From Clostridia bacterium (GTDB taxonomy: Bacteria; Bacillota; Clostridia; Christensenellales; Borkfalkiaceae), in contig JAGATP010000016.1 in the NCBI GenBank assembly GCA_017621155.1, positions 56,334-120,333 on the forward strand: 64,000 nucleotides of DNA. The letters are read 5' to 3'. The notes below the pieces were generated by a model. It saw only the letters and a program-made list of their open reading frames with translations, ran no database searches and had not been told where the DNA came from. Each line of letters opens with the position of its first letter. Within the stretch, counting starts at the first letter, position 1. The position numbers were made by a program, and so were the translations under genes. Shown piece after piece: positions 33,577-41,397 of this stretch.

Positions 33577-35277
33577 TAGAAAAATTATCCATCAAAAACG
33601 TCGCATTGATCGACAGTGCGGAAATCGAATTTTCTTCGGGACTCAACGTCCTTTCCGGTGAAACGGGCGCGGGCAAATCCGTTATCCTCGATTCCATCAA
33701 CTTCGTCTTAGGTGCAAAAGCCGACAAGACGATGATTCGCCACGGGGAGACGGAGTGCTTTGTTCGGGCTGTTTTTCGCATTCCCGAAACTTCCGAAGCG
33801 ATCAAAGCGCTCGAGGAAATGGACATCGAGAGCGACGGACTCGTCGTCGTATCCAGAAAATTAAACGATGTAGGAAAGAGTTCGATTAAAATCAACGGCG
33901 TTCCCGTGAGTGCGACGATGCTGCGTCAGGTGACTTCTCACCTCGTTGACGTGCACGGACAGAGCGAGCACTTCTATCTTCTGAAAGAAGCCAATCAACT
34001 CAAAGTGCTCGACAAGGCGGTCGGGGCGGAGGCGACCTCGCTCAAAGCGGAAATCGCAAAGCACAGAGGGGACAGAAGAGAACTGATTGAAAAAATTCGT
34101 TCGCTCGGCGGAGATGAAGCCGAGCGGGAACGGAAAATCGACGTGTTTCGCTTTCAGATCGAGGAAATCGAGCGGGTAAATCCCGTGGATGGAGAAGAAG
34201 AGGAGCTTCTTGCAAAGCAAAACAAGCTCAATCACATGGAGCGCATCGTCGAAGCCGTTCAGCTCGCCTCTTCTTATCTGAACGATGAAAGAGGGGCTTT
34301 GAATGCGATTGCCGAGGCGAAGCGGGCGATCGGCGGTATCTCCAAATACGACGGCGCTTACGATGAACTGTGCGAAAGGCTCGAATCCCTTCGCGTGGAC
34401 GCGGAGGACATCGGAGAGACCCTTTCCGATCTCGAGCAATCGACCTATTACGACGAGGAAGAGGCAAATGCGGTCGATAGCAGGTTGGATGCGCTCAAGA
34501 TGATCAAGCGGAAATACGGCGGATCGATCGAAGCCGCCCTTGCTTTTTTTGCAATCTGCCAAAGAGGAATTGGCGCTTCTTCTCCATTGCGACGAAGAGG
34601 TGGAAAAGTGTTCGAAGGCACTCCTTCTTAAAGAAAAAGAGCTCTTTGCCGCATGCGAAAAGCTGACGGCTCTCAGAAAAGAGAAGGCGGCTGACCTCGA
34701 AAAGCGCATTGTCGCAGAGCTTTCCACCCTGAACATCAAACACGCTTCCTTTCAGGTGGAATTTCGCCCGTATACGATGGCGCAGATCGATGAGGCGGGT
34801 GCAGAGGGGCTCGATCAGATTTGCTTCCTGTTTTCCGCCAATGCGGGAGAACCCCTCAAGCCCTTGGGGAAGATCATCAGTGGCGGCGAAATGAGCCGAT
34901 TCATGCTCTCGGTCAAGACGCAGCTTTCGGACGTCAATGAAATTTCAACCTATATTTTCGATGAAATCGATGCGGGTATCAGCGGTGTTACCGCCTCCGT
35001 CGTCGCGAAGAAATTTGCGCAGATCGCAAGAAATACGCAAATTATAGCCGTTTCTCATCTGGCACAAATTGCCGCTATGAGCGATCGGGAACTTCTGATC
35101 GAAAAGGTGGAAGAAGAGGGAAAGACACATACCCTTGTCCGTATTCTTTCCAAAGAGGAGCAAGTGCGCGAAATCATGCGCTTGATCGGCGGGGGAGAAG
35201 AGAGCAATTCCGCGAAGGTGCATGCCCTTTCAATGTTACAAGAGTGCGAAAAGTACAAGAAATTATGTCACGCATAG
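33573..35277 (+). pseudogene. recN: DNA repair protein RecN, interrupted by a one-base frameshift
   Basis: An SMC-like ATPase acting in double-strand break repair, read here in two frames. 33573-34631 gives the N-terminal ATPase half (SGETGAGKSVILDSINFVLGAKAD, then the coiled coil), ending out of frame after SIEAALAFFAICQ. A second frame covering 34540-35277 continues with LFLQSAKEELALL and carries the C-terminal signature, Walker B and D-loop (ISGGEMSRFMLSVKTQ, TYIFDEIDAGISG). The break is at seven T (34544-34550); removing one T joins the halves as LAFLQSAKEEL with nothing missing. It could be a sequencing or assembly error, a recent mutation, or polymerase slippage. Everything else is intact, so decay, if real, is recent. 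Confidence 0.9.
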
Positions 35278-35300
35278 TATAATTATGTCAGACATAATAT
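35261..35300. repeat. Two tandem 20-bp palindromic units at the recN 3' end
   Basis: 35261-35280 (AATTATGTCACGCATAGTAT) and 35281-35300 (AATTATGTCAGACATAATAT) repeat with a 20-bp period. ATTATGTCAGACATAAT (35282-35298) is a perfect palindrome around a central base. The first unit contains the recN stop codon. A looser relative (CACATAGTAA, then TCACTATGCG) follows at 35357-35384 around the spoIVB start. Confidence 0.6.
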
Positions 35301-35380
35301 TGCAAATTTGAACAAAATCTTCCTGTTTTCGTTCGGAATAGGGGGATTTTTTTTGCACATAGTAATTGACAGAGGTCACT

Positions 35381-36376
35381 ATGCGAAGAATTCAAAAGGT
35401 ATGCTTGTCCATTTTTTTTATGCTCCTATTTCTCTTTTCGCCCGCATTGCAGGCGAGAGCGGAGTCGAAGGAGGTTTATCTCGGGGGAATGCCGGCAGGT
35501 TTTTCCCTTCGATTAAACGGCGTCCAGATTGTCGGAATTTCCGAAATTGTGTGCGGGGATCAGGTGGTTTCTCCCGCAAGAGAGGCGGGTCTACAAATCG
35601 GAGATTTTATTTATTCTCTCAACGGCAGTAAAATTTCGACGGTTGCCGATCTGGAAAAAGCCGTCTCCTCGGGAGAAAAGATGGAAGTTTCCTATGCGCG
35701 AGGCGGAGAAAAGCTCTCTTCCTCAATCGAGCCTGTCCTTGACAGCGCTTCTTCCTCGTATCGCATCGGTGTTCTTATCCGAGACGCCGTTTCCGGAGTC
35801 GGAACGATTACCTGCATTGACGCAAAAACTTATCGCTTCGGATCTCTCGGACATCCCGTTTTGGATGAAAATAAGCAAAAAATGGAGATTGCCCAATCGT
35901 CCGTGTATCGCTGTTCCATCATCGGTGTCAACAAGGGCATTCGCGGCAAGGCGGGAGAACTCAAGGGAATTTTCATCAAAGCCAATCCCTTGGGCGTCGC
36001 AAAGGAAAACTCCGATACCGGAATTTTCGGCATTTGCGATCCCGAATCGGTAAAGGGTCTCGAAAAGGTCAAAACGGCGGCACTTTCCGAAGCAACCCCG
36101 GGGAAGGCTGAAATCGTCACGACAGTTGACGGATTTCACGCCGAACGGTACAAAATCGACATCGTAAAAGTCGATGAGGGCAATCGGGAAAATAAAAATT
36201 TTGTTCTGAAAATATCCGATCCGAAGCTCTTGGAAGTGACGGGCGGAATCGTTCAGGGAATGAGCGGAAGTCCCATTTTGCAGAACGGGAAACTCATCGG
36301 TGCGGTGACACACGTCTTTCTCAACGACCCGACGAGGGGATACGGAATCGGAATTGAAAAAATGTTTGGTGCATAA
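35381..36376 (+). CDS. spoIVB: SpoIVB serine peptidase
   Basis: A forespore-secreted protease that triggers pro-sigma-K processing. The 331-aa protein has a signal/anchor segment (residues about 7-27, ending QARAES), a PDZ domain (about 60-120, SPAREAGLQIGDFIYSLNGSKI) and an S55 peptidase domain with FGSLGHPV (His) and VQGMSGSPIL (Ser). The ATG at 35381 follows AGAGG (35371-35375); a longer frame from 35366 is possible. It follows recN, as in Bacillus. Confidence 0.92.
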   Translation: MRRIQKVCLSIFFMLLFLFSPALQARAESKEVYLGGMPAGFSLRLNGVQIVGISEIVCGDQVVSPAREAGLQIGDFIYSLNGSKISTVADLEKAVSSGEKMEVSYARGGEKLSSSIEPVLDSASSSYRIGVLIRDAVSGVGTITCIDAKTYRFGSLGHPVLDENKQKMEIAQSSVYRCSIIGVNKGIRGKAGELKGIFIKANPLGVAKENSDTGIFGICDPESVKGLEKVKTAALSEATPGKAEIVTTVDGFHAERYKIDIVKVDEGNRENKNFVLKISDPKLLEVTGGIVQGMSGSPILQNGKLIGAVTHVFLNDPTRGYGIGIEKMFGA

Positions 36377-36397
36377 AAATATGCACCTTTCTTTTTT
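36368..36397 (+). terminator. Terminator overlapping the spoIVB stop
   Basis: GGTGCATA - AAAA - TATGCACC followed by TTTCTTTTTT; the stop codon lies within the hairpin. Confidence 0.9.
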
Positions 36398-36398
36398 G

Positions 36399-36427
36399 GA
36401 ATATTTTTCCGAAAGACGGAAAAACTA
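36399..36427 (+). promoter_or_regulatory. Candidate sigma-F/G forespore promoter of dacF
   Basis: GGAAAAACTA (36418-36427) fits the sigma-F -10 pattern GGnrAnAnTw, and GAATA (36399-36403) could be the -35, though the 14-nt spacer is short. No sigma-A promoter is seen here. Confidence 0.35.
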
Positions 36428-36432
36428 ATAGC

Positions 36433-37578
36433 ATGAAAAAGTTATTTGTTTTTCTTTCTACGATTTTTTGTTTTTCCCTTCTCGTTCCGTCTCAGAAGGT
36501 TTCCGCCGAAGAGATGGCGAACGCCTGCAAATCGGCATATCTCATGGACTACGATTCGGGAACGGTTCTTTACGAGAGAAAGGCGGAGGAGCATCTGCCC
36601 ATTGCCAGCATGTGCAAGATTATGACCCTTCTTCTCTGCTTTGAATCGGTGGACAACGGCAGCATTTCCCTCGATCAGACGATTACGGTGAGCGAGCGCG
36701 CCGCGTCTATGGGCGGCTCTCAGGTCTATCTGGAGAGCGGCGGCGCCTATCAGATCGGCAACCTTTTGGAAAGCATCATCGTGTGCTCTGCAAACGACAG
36801 CTGCGTGGCGATGGCGGAAGTGGTAGCGGGAAGCGAATCCCTCTTTGTAGACCGCATGAACGAGCGCGCAAAGGAGCTTGGGGCAAACGACACGCTGTTT
36901 TCGAACTGCACGGGACTTCCCAAGGAAACGCAGTATTCCTGCGCCAAGGACGTTGCCCTTATGCTGCGCGAATTACTGCGTCACCCGAAGTATTATGAAT
37001 ACAGCAAGATACGCACGGATACCTTTCAGCACCCCGGTGATCGAGTAACGGAAATAACCAATACCAACCGCTTGCTTCGCTCTTACGACGGCTGTGACAG
37101 CGGCAAGACGGGATTTACCAATCAAGCCGGATTTTGTCTTGCGGCTTCCGCAAAGCGGGGTAATATGCGTGTAATCTCCGTCACCATCGGCTCTCCCGAC
37201 AGCACGTCGCGATTCGAGGCGCACAAGGAACTTCTCGATTACGCCTTTGCCAACTATACGAATAAAATCGTCGTCGATTCCGAGCACCCTCTTCAGGACA
37301 AGGTTGCCGTTTCGGGCGGCAAGCAGGAATACGCAGCAGTCAAGGCGGAACGGAACAGCTATGTGTTCGGAAAGAAGGGGGAAAAGGAGGAAATCACCAA
37401 GGAACTTCGCCTATCTCCCGTCAAAGCACCCGTCGAAGCGGGCGACGTTGTGGGACAAGTCATCGTCTATCGCAATCAGATTGAGACGGATACCGTCAAT
37501 CTCGTCGCGGTGGAGACGGTTGAAGCGGCTACGATTTGGGACAATTACAAAAAAGCCGCAGGGATGTGGGCATTTTAA
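36433..37578 (+). CDS. dacF: D-alanyl-D-alanine carboxypeptidase (DacF/PBP5 type)
   Basis: Trims the terminal D-Ala of peptidoglycan stem peptides. The 381-aa protein has a signal peptide (residues 1-25, ending KVSA), then the penicillin-binding triad: S59-x-x-K62 in ASMCK, SAN in CSANDSC and KTG in GKTGFT. A C-terminal PBP5-like beta domain follows (about 275-381). Its position next to spoIVB and the forespore-type promoter match suggest spore cortex modification, as for B. subtilis DacF. Confidence 0.92.
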   Translation: MKKLFVFLSTIFCFSLLVPSQKVSAEEMANACKSAYLMDYDSGTVLYERKAEEHLPIASMCKIMTLLLCFESVDNGSISLDQTITVSERAASMGGSQVYLESGGAYQIGNLLESIIVCSANDSCVAMAEVVAGSESLFVDRMNERAKELGANDTLFSNCTGLPKETQYSCAKDVALMLRELLRHPKYYEYSKIRTDTFQHPGDRVTEITNTNRLLRSYDGCDSGKTGFTNQAGFCLAASAKRGNMRVISVTIGSPDSTSRFEAHKELLDYAFANYTNKIVVDSEHPLQDKVAVSGGKQEYAAVKAERNSYVFGKKGEKEEITKELRLSPVKAPVEAGDVVGQVIVYRNQIETDTVNLVAVETVEAATIWDNYKKAAGMWAF

Positions 37579-37585
37579 TCTCTTT

Positions 37586-37613
37586 GAGTTCGGATCAAAC
37601 CGAACTCTTTTTT
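37586..37613 (+). terminator. Terminator of dacF
   Basis: GAGTTCGG - ATCAAA - CCGAACTC followed by six T. Confidence 0.92.
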
Positions 37614-37617
37614 CTTC

Positions 37618-37646
37618 TTGATTTTTTGTGTTCGGTGTGCTATACT
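37618..37646 (+). promoter_or_regulatory. Sigma-A promoter of the helicase-exonuclease gene
   Basis: TTGATT (37618-37623), 17 nt, TATACT (37641-37646), 20 nt before the ATG; GGGAGG at 37654-37659. Confidence 0.8.
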
Positions 37647-37665
37647 CTTGATAGGGAGGTGGCGT

Positions 37666-40512
37666 ATGTCCCAGACAGCCGATCGGCGTATTCCGAACGA
37701 AATGCAACAGGCATTCATTGACGATTTCGACAATCACAGCATTCTCTATGCCGGAGCGGGTACGGGGAAGACCTTTTCCATTGCCAAGAAAATTCAAAAG
37801 GCGATGCTCGTTTACGGCTTCAAAAAAGAGGACATTCTCTGTCTTACCTTCACCTCCAAGGGAAAACAGGAGATGGAGCGGGACATCTCTTCCTTCGTCG
37901 AGGGAGGGCTCGATCGCGTCTTCACCATTCACGGATTTTGCCTTCGCGTGCTCAAAGAAGAAGCGAAGCGCACCTCCGAAAATTATGCCGACCCTCGCGT
38001 CCTTGACAACGACGACTTCGCGGAATGGATGAAAAATGACGTGATTCCCGATTTTTCGGAAAAGCTCTTTGATCGCCTTCTAAAAGAAAGGACGGGAAAA
38101 CCTTTGTCGTTTTACCGTACTTTGCCGCCCGTGTTACTCTCTCCCGTGCTCGTCTGGAAGACAGAAGAGGGGTATGTCGATGCGTTCGGAATTTCCCGTC
38201 AAGCCGAGTGGGTCGCTTTTATGGAGAAAAAACAACGCTGCCCTCACTGCGGACAGCGCTTAGTTCTAAACGACGGGCTATGTTCGGACTGCTTCACGGA
38301 TTTTCGTTCCTATGTTCCCGATACCTTTCAATACGATTATTACAACTTTTTTACGGCGATTCGCCATCTGCGCTGTCGGCTCAATCTCCAATCGGATGAT
38401 CGCGTGCGGGATTTCAATGCGGCGATTTCGGCGTTAAAAAAGGACGAAACGGCGTTTCGTTCCGCGATGCAACAAAAGAATAAACTGAAAAAGAGAGAAT
38501 ACAGCGAGACTTTTGCCAAATTAATGGAACAATTCGGGGCAGAGTTTCTCTCTTCCTATCTTTCCCTGATGGAGCGGGAAAATCTGATCGACTACGACGG
38601 GATGATTTTTCGCACGCTTCGGCTCTTCGAGGAAAGACCCGAAATCAAGCGAAATTACCGCTATAAAATGGTGATCGTCGACGAGATGCAGGATACCAGC
38701 GAAGTGGAATTTCGCATTTTAGAGCACGTTTTCGAGGGCGCGCTCATCGTCTTTTGCGGCGATTGTTTTCAGACCATTTACGAATGGCGAGGTTCTGAGC
38801 CGGGCAGAATGCTCAAAACGCTCAAAGAGAAATACCACGCCGTGGATTATCGGCTTTTGGAGAATTACCGTTCGACGAAGACTCTGTGCATGGCGGGCTA
38901 TTCTTACCTCAAAAACGCTTTTCCGAGCGACGCCATGCTCCCTCGGGAAATCAAAATCAACAGCAATAAAGAGGGGGAAAAGATTCGCCTAGAAGGCTTT
39001 GAAAGCGACGCATTGCAGGCGAGCTGGATCTTTCGAAACGTCAAAAAATACTCCGACCGATCGGTTTGTCTGATGGCGCGGAGCAACTATTCTGCGGAGA
39101 ATATGGCGCGGTGTATGCAGCGGATCAACGACGTATTGCCCCCTTCCGAGCAACTGTCCTTTTACACCTCTCAAGAGGAAAATAACTTCTTTTCCAATGC
39201 GGGGATGAAGGATGCCATTGCCTTTTTGCAGGTGCTTTTGCGCCCGTTCGACGTTGTGGCGATGGAGCGTGTTGCCTCGCGCTATGCCAAGGGCGCAGGA
39301 AAGAAGACGCTTTCAGCGCTTCGGGAAAGCCCTTATTGCAAGGTAACTTCTTTCCTTTCACCCTACGCCTATTCCGATTTCGACGAATTTGCCCCGTGGT
39401 TAAACCGTGACGGGACGTTTGTCGTCTACGATCTGGAGACGACGGGGCTCGACCGAACTTACGACGAGCTGATCCAAATTGCCGCCGTTCGCTTTGATGG
39501 GAACGGCAAGGAGTTGGCGCGCATGAACGAGCTCGTCATTCCCTCCGTGCCCATTTCGGAAGGCGCATTCAAAACCCATCGAAAGGGATTGGACGAATTG
39601 CGGCAAAAGGGGACGAAAAACGTAAAAGTCGTCTTGGAAAAGTTTGCGGCGTTTGCAAAGGGGAGCTTTTTGTTCGGACACAATTCCACCGCCTTCGATC
39701 GCGTCATCTTAAAAAGACAGATGAAAGAGAACGGTCTTTCGTTTCCGGACGTCATCAGCGAAGGAGATACGTTGCTTGCGGCAAAGAGACTGCTTCCCGC
39801 CCTGAAAAACTACAAGCTGGAAACGCTCTGTGCGCTCTTTGGCATTGTCAACGAAAGCGCGCACGACGCATTCTCGGACGTTCTTGCGACAAAAGCGGTG
39901 TTTTTGGAGCTGAGGAATCGCTATATCCTTCCCTTTCAAACGGAGCGAAGAGCGGAAACCTCCCGCTATGCGGAAAAATTTGCGAAATTCTTTGCCTTTT
40001 ATCAGGAGGCGAAAAAGGCGATCGAGGAAAACAAACCCGATACGCTGTGCGCCTTGCTCGAAAAAACGCTTATGCACCTTAAGCGAAATAAGGAGGATTC
40101 GACCTTTCAATCGCGTTGGAACGCTTTCAAGGCGCGCCTCTCCCAAGCAGAAGGCTGTCTGGAAGCTCTTTTGCAGGAGTTTGTCGAAGAGGCGACAAGG
40201 TCGGGCAATCAATTCAGCCTGTTTTTTAACGACAAGCAAAAAATTCCCATTGTCACGGTACATCAGACCAAAGGATGCGAATACGACGTCGTGTTTTTGT
40301 TTGATCTGGACGATCGTGGGTTTCCGTCCTTTTCAGCCATTCAATCGGGAAAGGAAGAAGAGGAGAGACGACTCTTTTACGTGGCGATGACGCGGGCAAA
40401 GGAAAAACTATTTCTAAGCTATTGCAATCGCGATTATAGCGGCGCTCCCGTTTCTTACAGCCGTTACGTCGATTTTATCTCTTCGGAATTTTTGTCTGTC
40501 GAAAATTCCTGA
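37666..40512 (+). CDS. UvrD/Rep-type helicase with zinc ribbon and embedded DEDDh exonuclease
   Basis: An SF1A helicase of 948 aa. The N-terminal half has the P-loop AGAGTGKT (29-36), Walker B VIVDEMQDTSE, GDCFQTIYEWRGSEP and LLENYRST. The C-terminus has VTVHQTKGCEYDVVFLFDLDDRGFP and RRLFYVAMTRAKEKLFL. Two extra modules interrupt it. One is a CPHC...CSDC zinc ribbon (C192, C195, C206, C209). The other is a complete DnaQ-like 3'-5' exonuclease at about residues 580-750, with D589 and E591 (YDLETTG), D678 (FGHNSTAFDR), H733 and D738 (HDAFSD). A repair or replication-restart nuclease-helicase is likely. Its end overlaps the convergent XRE gene by 49 nt. Confidence 0.9.
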   Translation: MSQTADRRIPNEMQQAFIDDFDNHSILYAGAGTGKTFSIAKKIQKAMLVYGFKKEDILCLTFTSKGKQEMERDISSFVEGGLDRVFTIHGFCLRVLKEEAKRTSENYADPRVLDNDDFAEWMKNDVIPDFSEKLFDRLLKERTGKPLSFYRTLPPVLLSPVLVWKTEEGYVDAFGISRQAEWVAFMEKKQRCPHCGQRLVLNDGLCSDCFTDFRSYVPDTFQYDYYNFFTAIRHLRCRLNLQSDDRVRDFNAAISALKKDETAFRSAMQQKNKLKKREYSETFAKLMEQFGAEFLSSYLSLMERENLIDYDGMIFRTLRLFEERPEIKRNYRYKMVIVDEMQDTSEVEFRILEHVFEGALIVFCGDCFQTIYEWRGSEPGRMLKTLKEKYHAVDYRLLENYRSTKTLCMAGYSYLKNAFPSDAMLPREIKINSNKEGEKIRLEGFESDALQASWIFRNVKKYSDRSVCLMARSNYSAENMARCMQRINDVLPPSEQLSFYTSQEENNFFSNAGMKDAIAFLQVLLRPFDVVAMERVASRYAKGAGKKTLSALRESPYCKVTSFLSPYAYSDFDEFAPWLNRDGTFVVYDLETTGLDRTYDELIQIAAVRFDGNGKELARMNELVIPSVPISEGAFKTHRKGLDELRQKGTKNVKVVLEKFAAFAKGSFLFGHNSTAFDRVILKRQMKENGLSFPDVISEGDTLLAAKRLLPALKNYKLETLCALFGIVNESAHDAFSDVLATKAVFLELRNRYILPFQTERRAETSRYAEKFAKFFAFYQEAKKAIEENKPDTLCALLEKTLMHLKRNKEDSTFQSRWNAFKARLSQAEGCLEALLQEFVEEATRSGNQFSLFFNDKQKIPIVTVHQTKGCEYDVVFLFDLDDRGFPSFSAIQSGKEEEERRLFYVAMTRAKEKLFLSYCNRDYSGAPVSYSRYVDFISSEFLSVENS

Positions 40513-40799
40513 CAGACAGATAAAAGCAATTCCTCCCGATAGCTTGCCGGCAAATCGAAGAGGTGATTCAAAAGGCGTAAATCTTCCTTGGGATCAGACG
40601 GAGGATTCATGACGTATCGTTCGTAAATATACTCCATGGATACTCCGTAAAGCTCGGACAGCTTGTGTAAAATCGGGGTAGAAAGTTCGATTTTGCCCAG
40701 CTCGTAAAAGGAATAGCCCTGCTTACTGATATTTATGGAGGAAGCTACATTTTCCTGGCTCCAACCTTTCTTTAAGCGGAGATATCTTAAGATATTCAT
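40464..40799 (-). CDS. XRE-family HTH regulator (second of pair)
   Basis: The 111-aa protein has a Cro/C1-type helix-turn-helix at residues 1-60 (LRLKKGWSQENVASSINISKQGYSFYELGKIELSTPILHKLSELYGVSMEYIY) and a short acidic helical tail. The start at 40799 is preceded by GAGGAG on the minus strand; a longer frame to 40907 lies in the first regulator's coding region. It overlaps the first regulator by 77 nt, so the two are translated from one mRNA. Targets are unknown. Confidence 0.85.
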   Translation of the reverse strand: MNILRYLRLKKGWSQENVASSINISKQGYSFYELGKIELSTPILHKLSELYGVSMEYIYERYVMNPPSDPKEDLRLLNHLFDLPASYREELLLSVCQEFSTDKNSEEIKST

Positions 40800-41166
40800 A
40801 TTCCAATACTCCTCTTGTTTTCTTTTGGGCGGCCTTGTTCTTTTCGGCTTCATATTCCCGTTCCTTTTCGAGCACCTTTTTGAAAAGGTTCTTTTTCTGT
40901 TCGTCACTCATCTTCAAAAAGACTTCGTAAAAGGAAAGATCCAAATCCGGCATGGTAGCGGGTTGATCGTCATAACCGAGCAAATATGCCATACTGACGT
41001 GAAAGTACTCCGCGATTCTTTTGAGTTGTTTGACCGACGGCGTATGCACTTCGCGTTCGTAAATCATATAGCATTGATAGGAGATGCCGACTTCCCTTGC
41101 GACCTTTTCCGCATTCAAATTTTTAGCAAGGCGCAGTTCTCTGATTCTTCCGTAAGTTGCGTTCAT
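40723..41166 (-). CDS. XRE-family HTH regulator (first of pair)
   Basis: A 147-aa protein with an N-terminal HTH (RIRELRLAKNLNAEKVAREVGISYQCYMIYEREVHTPSVKQLKRIAEYFHVSMAYLLGYD) and a charged coiled-coil-like C-terminus. It is transcribed divergently from the glycosyltransferase operon across a 231-bp region with tandem Spo0A-box sequences. It has no Shine-Dalgarno sequence, and the -10 box ends 9 nt before the ATG, so the mRNA appears leaderless, as is common for repressors. A SinR-like developmental role is only a suggestion. The 77-nt overlap with the next gene is unusually long, so a 3' frameshift cannot be excluded. Confidence 0.82.
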   Translation of the reverse strand: MNATYGRIRELRLAKNLNAEKVAREVGISYQCYMIYEREVHTPSVKQLKRIAEYFHVSMAYLLGYDDQPATMPDLDLSFYEVFLKMSDEQKKNLFKKVLEKEREYEAEKNKAAQKKTRGVLEYEYLKISPLKERLEPGKCSFLHKYQ

Positions 41167-41174
41167 ACTTTATA

Positions 41175-41203
41175 AGTCTAATATCATTCTTTGCATTTGT
41201 AAA
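41175..41203 (-). promoter_or_regulatory. Sigma-A promoter of the XRE gene pair
   Basis: Minus strand TTTACA (41203-41198), 17 nt, TAGACT (41180-41175). Predicted start near 41168, 2 nt before the ATG. Confidence 0.6.
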
Positions 41204-41250
41204 CTCTTTTGGCTATCATTTTTGCAATTATTTTTGCGGAGTTTAACTTT

Positions 41251-41270
41251 TTTTGTCGAATTTTGTCGAA
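41251..41270. promoter_or_regulatory. Two tandem perfect Spo0A boxes
   Basis: TTTTGTCGAA occurs twice with no gap (41251-41260 and 41261-41270). Each copy equals the full Bacillus 0A-box consensus TTTTGTCRAA. The pair lies midway between divergent promoters, about 80-100 bp from each transcription start, in an AT-rich gene-free region. It could bind phosphorylated Spo0A or, alternatively, the adjacent XRE protein. Confidence 0.6.
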
Positions 41271-41313
41271 TTGAAACTTTCACGATTATTTTTTCAAATC
41301 TCCCTTTATTTGC

Positions 41314-41342
41314 TTGTCTTTTTTCAGACACTATGCTAAAAT
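41314..41342 (+). promoter_or_regulatory. Extended -10 sigma-A promoter of the glycosyltransferase operon
   Basis: TTGTCT (41314-41319), 17 nt ending in TGC, TAAAAT (41337-41342). The remainder of the 231-bp intergenic region (41167-41397) holds only the 0A boxes and the divergent promoter. Confidence 0.7.
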
Positions 41343-41397
41343 GTAATAGAAAATAATGACAAATAAAGAGTATATGTGATACATACAGGAGATTCCA

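Noticed and set aside
34540..34560. Programmed ribosomal frameshift in recN
   Set aside because: The required shift is +1 with no classical +1 signal or downstream structure that I can see; a plain one-base indel is simpler.
40493..40518. TGTCTGTC / GACAGACA hairpin at the convergent ends of the helicase and XRE genes
   Set aside because: No T tract on either strand and located in the overlapping coding ends; not a convincing terminator.
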